Assembly: GCA_934526185.1 (NCBI GenBank)
Contig: CAKTAA010000069.1
Span: 1-11,339, forward strand
DNA: 11,339 nt
Source of the DNA: an uncultured Eubacteriales bacterium
Lineage (GTDB): Bacteria; Bacillota; Clostridia; Oscillospirales; CAG-272
Direction: 5' to 3'
Shown here: positions 1 through 7,237 of the stretch, piece after piece
How positions within the stretch are numbered: the first letter of the stretch is position 1
Layout of the letters: every line of letters starts with the position of its first letter
Translations under genes and position numbers: made by a program
The notes under the pieces: generated by a model
Database searches by the model: none
Seen by the model: the letters and a program-made list of their open reading frames with translations, nothing else
What the model was told of the DNA's origin: nothing

Positions 1-1
1 G

Positions 2-1210
2 GGAAAAAAATGGATATTGGGATTTATGGCAGCTTTGATCATTATGACTTTTCTAATAAATCCGCTGCAGGAACGAGCACAAGCTGCTTCCTCCTCGCTT
101 TCGGAAAGCCAGTCTGCTGTCAGCAAGCTTGAAGATCAGTTAAAACAGGCTCAAAACGACAGAGAAGCAGCGCAGGCGGCACTGGCACAGGCTCAGAACG
201 AGAAAGTGGCGGCAGAAAAGCAGATAGAGGCGCTTGATACCTCTATCAAGGCGTTGTCCTCTGAGATTGACGCCATAACCAACTTGATAGCGGAATACAA
301 AGTCCAGATAACCATCAGTGAAGAACTGATCGCCCAGCAGCAGATCGAGCTGGATGAGAAAAAGGAACAGTTCAAAATTTTTGTATGCAAATCCTATGAG
401 GACAGCTTGACGGTTGGTTTTTTGGATATGATCTTTTCTGCGGAAAGCTTTTCGGATTTGCTTTCGCGGATGGAAATTGCAGCTAGTTTGATGTCGTACG
501 AGCAGAGGCTCCTCGAAGAAATAGAACAGCGAAAAACGGAACTGGAAAACCAAAAGAAATACTTGGAGGAGCTGAACGATTCAGCAGAGCAGCAGAAGGC
601 GGATAAGGCAGAGAAACTGGATACTCTATCGGACAGCATGGCGGAGCAGGAACAATATCTTGATTCTCTGAAGCAGAACGAAAAGGAAGCAGAGGCGCTC
701 TTTGAGAGATACCAGGCGGCTGAGGAGGAGGTCGACAAACAGCTTCAGAAAGCCATCGCAGATCTGCAGAAGCAGCAGCAGTCACAATATGTCGGCGGTG
801 TAATGCTATGGCCGCTCTCATCCGAATATATGACAATTTCGTCGCCGTTCGGCCCTCGGACGCATCCGGTACTGGGCGGATATCAATTTCATAACGGAAT
901 TGATATTCCGGCACCCAACGGAACGACGATTGTCGCGGCAAACCAAGGGACTGTAATTACTGCTACCTATCATTATGCATATGGAAATTATATTGTGATT
1001 GATCACGGCGGCGGAACTGCGACCATGTATGCACACTGTTCCTCAATGGCTGTGACGGTCGGCCAAAAGGTATCGCGCGGACAGGAAATCGGAACCGTCG
1101 GAAGAACCGGACTTGCTACCGGCTACCATTTACATATGACCATCTATGAAAACAGTCAGCCCGTTGATCCTGTCGGTTATTATACAGAATTGACGTTATC
1201 ATACTATTGA
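2..1210 (+). CDS. Secreted coiled-coil M23 metallopeptidase, EnvC/PcsB-like murein hydrolase (5' partial)
   Basis: Predicted cell-wall endopeptidase that cuts peptide cross-links of peptidoglycan outside the membrane. The reading frame is open to the left edge: the codons before the first candidate start (TTG at 17) read G-K-K-W-I, which supplies the positively charged n-region of a signal peptide whose hydrophobic core is AALIIMTFLI and whose end is near QAQAAS. The true start therefore probably lies outside the window. Counting from nt 17, residues of about 25-255 form a long Glu/Gln/Lys-rich coiled coil interrupted by a segment like the hinge of PcsB/EnvC proteins (FLDMIFSAESFSDLLSRME). 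Residues of about 265-392 are the M23 (LytM) domain, with H292 and D296 (HNGID), MYAH, and the H371-L-H373 pair; all expected zinc and catalytic residues are present, so it should be active rather than a degenerate activator. In many Firmicutes such proteins work with FtsEX in cell separation; whether ftsEX lies upstream cannot be seen. Confidence 0.93.
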   Translation, partial: GKKWILGFMAALIIMTFLINPLQERAQAASSSLSESQSAVSKLEDQLKQAQNDREAAQAALAQAQNEKVAAEKQIEALDTSIKALSSEIDAITNLIAEYKVQITISEELIAQQQIELDEKKEQFKIFVCKSYEDSLTVGFLDMIFSAESFSDLLSRMEIAASLMSYEQRLLEEIEQRKTELENQKKYLEELNDSAEQQKADKAEKLDTLSDSMAEQEQYLDSLKQNEKEAEALFERYQAAEEEVDKQLQKAIADLQKQQQSQYVGGVMLWPLSSEYMTISSPFGPRTHPVLGGYQFHNGIDIPAPNGTTIVAANQGTVITATYHYAYGNYIVIDHGGGTATMYAHCSSMAVTVGQKVSRGQEIGTVGRTGLATGYHLHMTIYENSQPVDPVGYYTELTLSYY

Positions 1211-1270
1211 TTCACATTGGATATGATGTTTTTTCAGATTTGGTTTCATCAGCTGCGTACTCAAATAGAA

Positions 1271-1311
1271 AAAAACGAAGGACCGATCACCCAAGCGGCT
1301 CCTTCGTTTTT
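1271..1311 (+). terminator. Rho-independent terminator after the M23 gene
   Basis: A perfect 12-bp inverted repeat (AAAAACGAAGGA at 1271-1282, TCCTTCGTTTTT at 1300-1311) encloses a 17-nt loop that can add a short CCG/CGG pairing. The right arm ends in a T run, as expected for termination of the + strand M23 transcript about 60 nt after its stop codon. The A run on the left arm means it could also stop read-through coming from the - strand. Confidence 0.88.
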
Positions 1312-1486
1312 GTGTGTATGAGAAATTGAGTGATTTTAAAATCAAATATTATTTTTACTTGTCTGAGTCAATGGCATCACGTGAAAAGATTGCAGCTCCG
1401 ATTTTTCATGCCCGTGTATGACAGAAAGGAAAATTGTGTTAGAATTTTTTTTGCTTGTTCTTACCTGTCTAATGATTCAAATAAAC

Positions 1487-1529
1487 AAAAGGGGCCAAGA
1501 AAATGGCTCCATTTCCTTGGCCGGCTTTT
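1487..1529 (-). terminator. Rho-independent terminator after the DUF4838 gene
   Basis: GGCCAAGAAAATGG (1493-1506) pairs with CCATTTCCTTGGCC (1509-1522) with a single mismatch, and outer AAAAG/CTTTT pairs extend the stem. Read on the - strand the hairpin is followed by CCTTTTGTTTATTT, a T-rich tail placed about 50 nt past the stop of the - strand gene ending at 1575. The + side also ends in CTTTT, so it may be bidirectional. With the 1271-1311 hairpin it accounts for the 364-base gene-free stretch 1211-1574; I see nothing else there. Confidence 0.8.
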
Positions 1530-1574
1530 GATATGGATTGCGGCAAACGTGATTCCGCTTAATATTATCTTTTC

Positions 1575-3509
1575 TTAATTTTTTACAAGAACAAGAGGAC
1601 CGTTTTCGGAGTCGTATAATTCTAATTGGTCTTGAGCCTCTTTCCAGTATGTCGGAGGATATCCCTCTCTGAAGTAATAATTTGTGTCCGGGTAATAATA
1701 AGCCTCCAATTCTATCATGGCTTTATGCAGTGCTCTGCTATCCGCTTCATACTCGGCTTTGATTTTGTCACTGCCAAATTCCCAGTTTGCCGTATAATTG
1801 GAAGACAGCTTCATAAACACATAGCCCCACCGCAGTTTTGTGAGATTCTTTAGCTGTACTTCCTCACCGGCGGCTTTGCAGGCAGTTTCCGCCCGGTCGA
1901 ACAGCGCTTCAAGCTCTTCCTCGTGCAGCGCGAAATCTATCGGACGGAACATTCTTCTGGGATGGGCAAAACAGTCGAAGCAGGCGCCGTTTTTGATGCT
2001 GCTTTCTTGAACAAAGTCAAAATAATCCCGTATTTCCTCCCAACCGGAACCGTAATAACCCACCAGAAACTCATTGATGCATTGCTCATACTCCTCTTCC
2101 GTCATATACGGGTTCCATAACAGCTTCGATATGAGATGGCAGCGCAAGTCACCAAACTCCAGGTTGTTGCTTCTCGAACCGGGAGAATAGACACCTATAA
2201 CATTATTATCTGCATAAAACTGATAATTTTCCCTCAATATATGGAAATCCATCCACGGTATGACGAAGCAGTCGTAATTTGTTTGATATTCATATATATA
2301 CATATTCTTGCAGATTTTCGCCCATCCGACAAAGGATTCTGCCCATTCGGCATTATTGAATTTCATGCCGTAAGTTCCGCCGTTCGTGTTACACCTGGGA
2401 TCATTAAGCGCATGCTGATAGCACTCTGTAATCGAGCACATCTGAACAATAACATTGTCCCTGCACTTAGTAGCCGACGGGGGCTGCACGGAATACGTAT
2501 ATGCAAACGTATGAATTTTTACATCCGTATAGCCTGCATTGTAAACTGCCTGCGCAATCCTATTGACAAAACGGAGTATCGGTCCGCTCTGACGTGCTTC
2601 TCTGACAACCGTTCCGTCCTCCTGCGTAACATCGACACCCTCTTCCAATGCGATCTTTGTGCAGTTTTCGCACTGACAGCATGCCCAGTTGTCGTCCTGA
2701 GATACGGAAATATAATCAGATTCAGGATAATCGGTCAGAATCTTAAATACGCTTGCCAGAATCGTTTGATAGACGTTTTCGTCTGACAAACAGGGCTGCT
2801 CAGTCAAGGAGTGCTCCCCATTTAACAATATGCCGAACGTATGCATCATGCTTCCGCTGGGAACGAAAAAGCCGCCGTACTTTGGTACGTTAAGGTTCAC
2901 GTTCAGCTTTCTTCTGACACGATCGTCTTTTCCGTTGTTTGCCCCGCTGTAAGCGTACCGGTATTCCATAATAGGTATTTGCTTATCTTCAATGTCATCC
3001 GGAATTTCTATTGTTCCCTCGGATTTGAGATAATTCTGTCCCTCCCGGAGAAAGCACCAGCCGATATAGCTTTCCAGAAATTCATATACACCGAGCAAAA
3101 CGCCGTTTTTTGTTCCGCCTGTGATAGTCAGCTTACCATCCTCGGTTTTGATAATGAAGCCCTCGTCCCCGAGTTCTCCGCTTGTGTCTCTGATAAGTGA
3201 GATTGTCCTTTCTGACGTGGGTTCCGTAACAATCTCAAGCTTGACGCCGCAGGCTTTTTCAATGAAAGTTGATAGCTCTTCTGCGGCATATGCCTCACAC
3301 TCTGACGCGTCTGTCGGTTTTACAATGACATAGTCCGAGATATTGGTTCCTGCAATGGTGATGCCGCTAAGCACCGGCGCATCCGCCGATGAAGCTGTAT
3401 CGCTGTTCTGCAAAGGACTTGTCCCAGTATCTGTTTCCGTGTCAGTATAACTGATAAGTAAGGGCAGACAAATCAGAAGGCTTAATAAAATGGATACAAC
3501 TTTTTTCAT
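1575..3509 (-). CDS. Secreted DUF4838 protein with a GH67-N-like domain (putative glycan-active enzyme)
   Basis: Protein of 644 aa. I chose ATG 3507-3509 (M-K-K-V-V) because GGAGATG lies at the right spacing upstream (3515-3521) and the product then begins with a classical signal peptide (KK, then a Leu/Ile core to about residue 20). The in-frame ATG at 3527 sits beyond that ribosome site and would add six polar residues. A Thr/Ser/Asp-rich linker of about 25 residues follows. Residues of about 50-160 resemble the N-terminal domain seen in alpha-glucuronidases (YVIVKPTDASECEAYAAEEL, then GGTKNGVLLGVYEFLE). The rest matches DUF4838, including its hallmark SVSQDDNWACCQCENC at about residues 268-283, a Cys cluster that may bind metal. 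Proteins of this type are found in polysaccharide-degrading bacteria and are regarded as glycoside-hydrolase-like, but I know of no settled reaction or substrate. It stands alone between two terminators. No good lipobox (LLIC is atypical), so it is probably released or held by charge. Confidence 0.85.
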   Translation of the reverse strand: MKKVVSILLSLLICLPLLISYTDTETDTGTSPLQNSDTASSADAPVLSGITIAGTNISDYVIVKPTDASECEAYAAEELSTFIEKACGVKLEIVTEPTSERTISLIRDTSGELGDEGFIIKTEDGKLTITGGTKNGVLLGVYEFLESYIGWCFLREGQNYLKSEGTIEIPDDIEDKQIPIMEYRYAYSGANNGKDDRVRRKLNVNLNVPKYGGFFVPSGSMMHTFGILLNGEHSLTEQPCLSDENVYQTILASVFKILTDYPESDYISVSQDDNWACCQCENCTKIALEEGVDVTQEDGTVVREARQSGPILRFVNRIAQAVYNAGYTDVKIHTFAYTYSVQPPSATKCRDNVIVQMCSITECYQHALNDPRCNTNGGTYGMKFNNAEWAESFVGWAKICKNMYIYEYQTNYDCFVIPWMDFHILRENYQFYADNNVIGVYSPGSRSNNLEFGDLRCHLISKLLWNPYMTEEEYEQCINEFLVGYYGSGWEEIRDYFDFVQESSIKNGACFDCFAHPRRMFRPIDFALHEEELEALFDRAETACKAAGEEVQLKNLTKLRWGYVFMKLSSNYTANWEFGSDKIKAEYEADSRALHKAMIELEAYYYPDTNYYFREGYPPTYWKEAQDQLELYDSENGPLVLVKN

Positions 3510-3550
3510 AATTTCATCTCCAATCATTTTTATTTGCAGTCGCTAAATTT

Positions 3551-3592
3551 ATTATATTTGATATATATATATATATATATATATATTGTAAA
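3551..3592 (-). promoter_or_regulatory. Possible promoter elements flanking the AT repeat, DUF4838 gene
   Basis: On the - strand a TATAAT hexamer (plus-strand 3551-3556) lies about 42 nt before the chosen start codon, a plausible -10. A TTTACA hexamer (plus 3587-3592) resembles a -35 but is 30 bp away, with the AT repeat filling the space, so it is not at normal spacing. Any functional -35 at 17 bp would fall inside the AT tract. This is a candidate only. Confidence 0.35.
3561..3586. repeat. (AT)13 dinucleotide microsatellite
   Basis: Thirteen uninterrupted AT units immediately upstream of the -10-like element of the DUF4838 gene and immediately beside a TGTAAA/TTTACA palindrome. Such tracts can change length by replication slippage. 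It is the only long simple repeat noticed in the window. Confidence 0.95.
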
Positions 3593-3605
3593 TATTTTGT
3601 TTACA
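3587..3605. promoter_or_regulatory. Candidate operator palindrome upstream of the DUF4838 gene
   Basis: TGTAAA (3587-3592) and TTTACA (3600-3605) are perfect inverted repeats 7 bp apart. The arms recall the ends of catabolite-responsive elements, but the 19-bp total is longer than the usual 14-bp cre, so no regulator is assigned. Its place upstream of a secreted carbohydrate-related gene is suggestive only. Confidence 0.35.
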
Positions 3606-3648
3606 TGCTGACGGTATCAAACGTTTTATAAGTATTGAAGCCGAAATC

Positions 3649-3696
3649 AAAAAAAGCCGCTGACTGCATTGATTTCTGTATCAGTACAGTCAGCGG
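3649..3696 (-). terminator. Rho-independent terminator after the LysM-GH18 gene
   Basis: CCGCTGACTG (3657-3666) and CAGTCAGCGG (3687-3696) form a perfect 10-bp stem with a 20-nt loop. On the - strand the stem is followed by GGCTTTTTTTGA, a clear T tract. It lies about 95 nt past the stop of the - strand gene ending at 3789 and separates it from the DUF4838 gene. Confidence 0.87.
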
Positions 3697-3788
3697 AGGC
3701 AGAAGTATTTCCGTGAAAAATAATAAGAGCTGCGCGGTTCATCTTATGTCTGAATAATATATCGAGTTCATGAAAGGGAAAGGAATTG

Positions 3789-5072
3789 TTATAATACTTT
3801 TAAGATATTGTATTCGCCGTTCAGCACCAGCCAGCTTTGAGGGAAATATTTCATAATATTCCACCAGCTCACGCCATACAGCGATCTGTCATGTGCTAAA
3901 TTCAGTTTTGCCTGCACACTCCGTGCGTCCTCAAACCAGACCACGTGCTCTATACCTTCGTCCGTTGTATACATGAAAAAGGGCGTCTGAGCTGTTTCAT
4001 CAAACTGAATGACACTTGAAGTTTCCGCAGCCAATGCAACGGCATCGACGTTCGATAAGGACTGTGCCTTTGATTCACCCTGGACAAACGGCAGCGCCCA
4101 GTTATATCCATAATTTGGCATGCCCATATATATTTTTTCACTTGGAATTTCAGTAAGAGCATAGTCTACAACACGTGTAACCATATTGATCGGTGCAACT
4201 GCCATTGGAGGCCCGTATGTATATCCCCACTCATAGGTCATAAGAAGCACACGATTGGCAGCCGCACCGAGCGCGGCATAATCATGAGCCTCATACAGAA
4301 GGCCGGGCTGGTCCGCAGAAGTTTTGGGAGCCAGTGCCACGATAACATCATAACCGTTTGCATTCATTCTGGACGTTACTTTTTGAATGAATGCTGTATA
4401 TAAATCCCTTTCGTTTCGATAAACATATTCAAAATCGATATCTAAGGCATAATAATTTTTTTGCTGCATAACCTCCAGCAATTGATCGATTAGTCTATCC
4501 TGCATGGCCGGATCGTTTAAAAGTATGCTGGACAGTTCGTTGCTGAATGTTCCTTCCTCGGACAGTGTTGAAAGCAATAGAATCGGCGCGACGCCGTATG
4601 AACGGGCTAATTCAACGATCTCTGTATCGTCCGGCTGAATCAGCATTCCTTCTCTGGTAAAGCCGTATGTAAAGACAGTCATGGATGTTAGGTAGGGCAG
4701 TGTGCGGCGCAGAACATCTCTGTCGATAAAGGGATAAGTATATCCATTTACCGCTAACGTACCGATTTTAGGTGAGGCAAAGGAAATGACAATCGTATCA
4801 CCGGGTGCTATACGCGGCTGACCTTTTAAAAATGGGTTGTTCTGATACAAAGCAGTAACCGTGGTCCCATACCTTGCTGCAATGGAATATAGGGTATCAC
4901 CGCCTGCCACCGTATGAATCACGGCCGGAAGATTTACCACGATTGTCTGTCCGGGAACCAATGGCTGTGTTAAGTTCAAATCATTTGTTCTTGCTAAGTA
5001 ATTTGCAGAGATTCCGAAATATCGCCCGATACTTTCGAGTGTATCCCCGCTCTGTACTACATATATGGTCAT
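3789..5072 (-). CDS. LysM-LysM-GH18 peptidoglycan glycosidase, SleL/YaaH-like spore lytic enzyme
   Basis: Protein of 427 aa. The start ATG (5070-5072) is preceded by AGGAGG (5079-5084) at 6 nt and begins directly with LysM sequence (TIYVVQSGDTL); the in-frame ATG at 5102 lies upstream of the ribosome site and is unlikely. There are two LysM modules (about residues 3-46 and 51-98, each with the GDTL motif) and a GH18 barrel (about 105-425). The catalytic motif D211-I-D213-F-E215 keeps the proton-donor Glu; the surrounding YYALDIDFEYVY matches spore-type GH18 proteins better than chitinases, which usually have DGxDxDxE. There is no signal peptide or membrane segment, as in spore-coat/cortex enzymes such as SleL (N-acetylglucosaminidase on cortex fragments in germination). 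It acts on peptidoglycan glycan strands; the spore role is inferred. It lies 90 bp after the methyltransferase gene and could share its transcript. A small inverted repeat overlaps its ribosome site. Confidence 0.9.
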   Translation of the reverse strand: MTIYVVQSGDTLESIGRYFGISANYLARTNDLNLTQPLVPGQTIVVNLPAVIHTVAGGDTLYSIAARYGTTVTALYQNNPFLKGQPRIAPGDTIVISFASPKIGTLAVNGYTYPFIDRDVLRRTLPYLTSMTVFTYGFTREGMLIQPDDTEIVELARSYGVAPILLLSTLSEEGTFSNELSSILLNDPAMQDRLIDQLLEVMQQKNYYALDIDFEYVYRNERDLYTAFIQKVTSRMNANGYDVIVALAPKTSADQPGLLYEAHDYAALGAAANRVLLMTYEWGYTYGPPMAVAPINMVTRVVDYALTEIPSEKIYMGMPNYGYNWALPFVQGESKAQSLSNVDAVALAAETSSVIQFDETAQTPFFMYTTDEGIEHVVWFEDARSVQAKLNLAHDRSLYGVSWWNIMKYFPQSWLVLNGEYNILKVL

Positions 5073-5081
5073 TTCTATCCT

Positions 5082-5108
5082 CCTGTAAACATAATATTTC
5101 ATTACAGG
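5082..5108 (-). promoter_or_regulatory. Inverted repeat overlapping the LysM-GH18 ribosome-binding site
   Basis: On the - strand CCTGTAA (5102-5108) can pair with TTACAGG (5082-5088), 7 bp with a 13-nt loop. The last three bases of the right arm are the first AGG of the AGGAGG ribosome site, so the hairpin would partly cover it. All-AT composition at one end makes it weak; regulation of translation is possible but unproven. Confidence 0.35.
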
Positions 5109-5162
5109 ATATGCAGAAATACACTTATTTGATTTATATTTCAGATTATTTCAGAACTGTAT

Positions 5163-6128
5163 TTATTTTATGTATGTTATTATAGCAAGATTTTCTTCTA
5201 TGCCTTTAAAAGTAATGTCTGTAAAACCGCTTCCGTATCTGAGCGCATATTCATGGAGCAGTTTATTGATAATATCCGCGTGGATATCTTCGGGCACATC
5301 AACCTGATCGGAGAAACCGCGCGCTGAAAAACGATGCAGAAACCCCTCCTTCAATGAAATTTCATACACGCTGCCGCGCTCAATTTGTTTAACCTCCTTT
5401 TTTGAGAACAATTTCATACAAAAGCTGTCCCTGTCAAATTTCCAGCTATATTTTTGGGGTTTTATGCCTTTCTTCGCCAAAGCTGCCCAATATTCCGAAT
5501 AAAGAGCGTTTACAATTTGTTGATATTCCGTGTTGTCATATTTCCCAGAAGCGGTTTTTCCAGGTGTATCATCGAAGCAGACAAAAGCGGCGCCTTTTTT
5601 CAGAGTTCGGTATATCTCGCGCAGCACTTTTTCCGGATTGGATACCAGATGCAGCATACTGTTGGCCGTCGCGCAGTCAATACTATCGTCCAATAGCGGA
5701 AGTGCTAAAGCGTTCATACGGCAAAGAGTAACATTTGACAGAGAGATATGGTTGGACGCTGCTCTTTCCTGCAAAATCATCAGCATTTTATTGGATATAT
5801 CTCCGGCGATGATTTTTGTGCCGAAAGAAGCGCAGGGAATGGTAAAACATCCGTCGCCGCACGCAAGGTCCAGGAAAACACCGTCCTGCGTGAGCTGCGC
5901 AATTTCCTTTGCAGCCAGATAATCCTTTTCCTCGGTTGTATATTTTCGGCCGTTGGAATAATGCTCTCCGATGTGTTCGTATCCGATATATTGATCGCCT
6001 TCTCCATTTGTCACAATGTCCGGCATGTCGGATAATTGCCAGATGTTGTTGGACTGTCCAAATACAAAACCGCAGCGGGAACATTCAGGTAAAAGCATGG
6101 TGTTACCGCATTCTGGGCAAATAAACAT
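5163..6128 (-). CDS. Zinc-ribbon class I SAM-dependent methyltransferase, target unknown
   Basis: Protein of 321 aa. Four cysteines at positions 4, 7, 16 and 19 (CPECG and CSRCG) form an N-terminal zinc ribbon. A class I (methyltransferase type 11) Rossmann domain follows, with SAM-binding motif I VFLDLACGDGCF at about 85-95, acidic motif-II Asp at 110 (AGDIS), and later DDSIDCATANSMLHLV and LREIYRTLKKGA motifs. The ribbon-plus-methyltransferase order recalls RlmA-type 23S rRNA guanine methyltransferases. However, RlmA normally has a Cys3His site and an FD-x-A-x-x-GY segment that I do not see, and this protein has a longer C-terminal part (about 190-321) I do not recognise. An rRNA target is therefore only a guess. 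The start ATG has a weak ribosome site (AGG, 8 nt upstream). It lies ahead of the LysM-GH18 gene in the same direction with no terminator between. Confidence 0.85.
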   Translation of the reverse strand: MFICPECGNTMLLPECSRCGFVFGQSNNIWQLSDMPDIVTNGEGDQYIGYEHIGEHYSNGRKYTTEEKDYLAAKEIAQLTQDGVFLDLACGDGCFTIPCASFGTKIIAGDISNKMLMILQERAASNHISLSNVTLCRMNALALPLLDDSIDCATANSMLHLVSNPEKVLREIYRTLKKGAAFVCFDDTPGKTASGKYDNTEYQQIVNALYSEYWAALAKKGIKPQKYSWKFDRDSFCMKLFSKKEVKQIERGSVYEISLKEGFLHRFSARGFSDQVDVPEDIHADIINKLLHEYALRYGSGFTDITFKGIEENLAIITYIK

Positions 6129-6215
6129 AATTTTACCTGGCCTTTCTTTGATAATTGCTCCGGTTATTTCTGCAAATCAGATACCGAGTATCAGGTATTT
6201 TAGTTATATGCTTCC

Positions 6216-6244
6216 ATTTTAAAATGAAAAATCCCTTTATTCAA
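6216..6244 (-). promoter_or_regulatory. Possible sigma-A promoter for the methyltransferase gene
   Basis: On the - strand TTGAAT (plus 6239-6244) and TAAAAT (plus 6216-6221) are separated by exactly 17 bp, about 90 nt upstream of the methyltransferase start. The -35 lies inside the downstream arm of the preceding hairpin, so terminator and promoter would overlap. Match quality is moderate. Confidence 0.42.
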
Positions 6245-6312
6245 AAATAACTAAACCGGCAAAAGATTTCCGTATGAACGCTTTTCTGCTGCAGTTTCTT
6301 TGAATAAAGGGA
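6232..6312 (-). terminator. Long-looped inverted repeat, probable terminator of the isomerase/oxidoreductase unit
   Basis: TCCCTTTATTCAAA (6232-6245) and TTTGAATAAAGGGA (6299-6312) are a perfect 14-bp inverted repeat around a 53-nt loop that can fold further (AAAAG/CTTTT and AAAC/GTTT pairs). On the - strand the second arm is followed by TTTTTCATTTT, so it probably ends the transcript of the isomerase gene 72 nt upstream. The long loop and A/T-rich stem are atypical for a simple terminator. The rest of the gene-free stretch 6129-6383 holds only the possible promoter noted separately. Confidence 0.55.
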
Positions 6313-6383
6313 GTGTGAAATTTTAATTATTGGTTCATAAATCCAAATGCATAAACATGATCATCAGCGGAGGATCGGTAAGC

Positions 6384-7109
6384 TTATTCATTGTTTTCAA
6401 GCGATTTCAAATAGTCAAAGCAGGCCGCCACTTCCGTAACGCTGTCCGGCTGCGTTTCGCTTTCAACGACAATTGTAAGCCCCATGGCCCTCGCCTTGTT
6501 CCATACATCCTTCACAGGAGCTGTACCGCGTCCGAGCGGCGTTCCGTGCCCCTCTGCGTCTCCGTCTTTTATGTGGATAAAGCGCGCACGCTCTCCTAAA
6601 CGCTCTAAAAGGGCAACTGGATCAACCTTTGCCATATAAGCCCAATAGGTATCCACTTCAAAATCAAGCTTAGTCCAATGCTCAAGCTCACCGTAATACT
6701 GGCGACCGTCTTTTTGAACCTCCAGCTCTCCTGCGTGATTGTGATATGACAGACGAATGCCTTCGGCTGCAAGCTTGGGTTGGTATTTGTTGACAATATC
6801 CAAAAATTCCTGCATGCTTTCGGCGGAACCCAGATTTGCGCCGGGAATTATAATTTCGCTGTTACCGATGGTTTTGTGATAAGCGACAAAGGCGTCAAAA
6901 TCCTCGAGGAACTCATAATAGGAAGTATGCGTGCTGCACACTTCCAGACCATATTGGTCAAGCAGCTCTCGAACTTCTTTTGCGCTGCGGCCGTAGAAGC
7001 CGCAGAACTCCACGTAACGGTAGCCAATTTCGCTGACAGCACGCAGCGTTCCTTCCATATCCTGTCCCATCATATCTCTGACACTGTATAATTGCAGTCC
7101 GTAGTCCAT
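6384..7109 (-). CDS. Sugar phosphate isomerase/epimerase family protein (xylose isomerase-like TIM barrel)
   Basis: Protein of 241 aa. The start ATG has GGAGG 4 nt upstream. The whole protein is one AP-endonuclease-2/IolE-like TIM barrel, in the usual size range but on the short side. Visible motifs: GLQLYSVRD at the start (typical of this family), YHNH at 122-125, FEVDTYWA at 150-157, FIHIKDGD at 177-184 and VVESE at 214-218. D153, H179 and a Glu of 216-218 are the likely metal ligands. Family members isomerise, epimerise or eliminate on sugars, inositols or keto-sugars with a divalent metal; the substrate cannot be read from sequence. It lies 128 bp downstream of a Gfo/Idh/MocA oxidoreductase gene with no terminator between, which suggests joint handling of one sugar, for example through a keto-sugar intermediate as proposed for YcjS/YcjR-type pairs. 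Cytoplasmic. Confidence 0.88.
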   Translation of the reverse strand: MDYGLQLYSVRDMMGQDMEGTLRAVSEIGYRYVEFCGFYGRSAKEVRELLDQYGLEVCSTHTSYYEFLEDFDAFVAYHKTIGNSEIIIPGANLGSAESMQEFLDIVNKYQPKLAAEGIRLSYHNHAGELEVQKDGRQYYGELEHWTKLDFEVDTYWAYMAKVDPVALLERLGERARFIHIKDGDAEGHGTPLGRGTAPVKDVWNKARAMGLTIVVESETQPDSVTEVAACFDYLKSLENNE

Positions 7110-7237
7110 AAATCCTCCAAATAATATATCAATAAGATTATCAGTCCGAAATGAACCTCTTTACATCGATAGAAGTATCCGTCCTGTGATAGAAAAGCCT
7201 GTATGCAATGTGTTGCTTTATGTACGGCCGAAATGCT

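Noticed and set aside
483..941. 152-codon antisense frame within the M23 gene
   Set aside because: It lies opposite a well-supported coding sequence with intact catalytic motifs; composition is that of a shadow frame.
1330..1578. Open frame of 82 codons on the + strand between the M23 and DUF4838 genes
   Set aside because: It runs through the 1487-1529 terminator hairpin, lacks a ribosome site and has no recognisable sequence.
2136..2786. 216-codon + strand frame opposite the DUF4838 gene
   Set aside because: Antisense to a conserved domain including the Cys cluster; no family resemblance in its own translation.
5171..5176. CATACA on the - strand as a sigma-E -10 for the LysM-GH18 gene
   Set aside because: No matching -35 at 13-15 bp upstream, so the hexamer alone is not enough.
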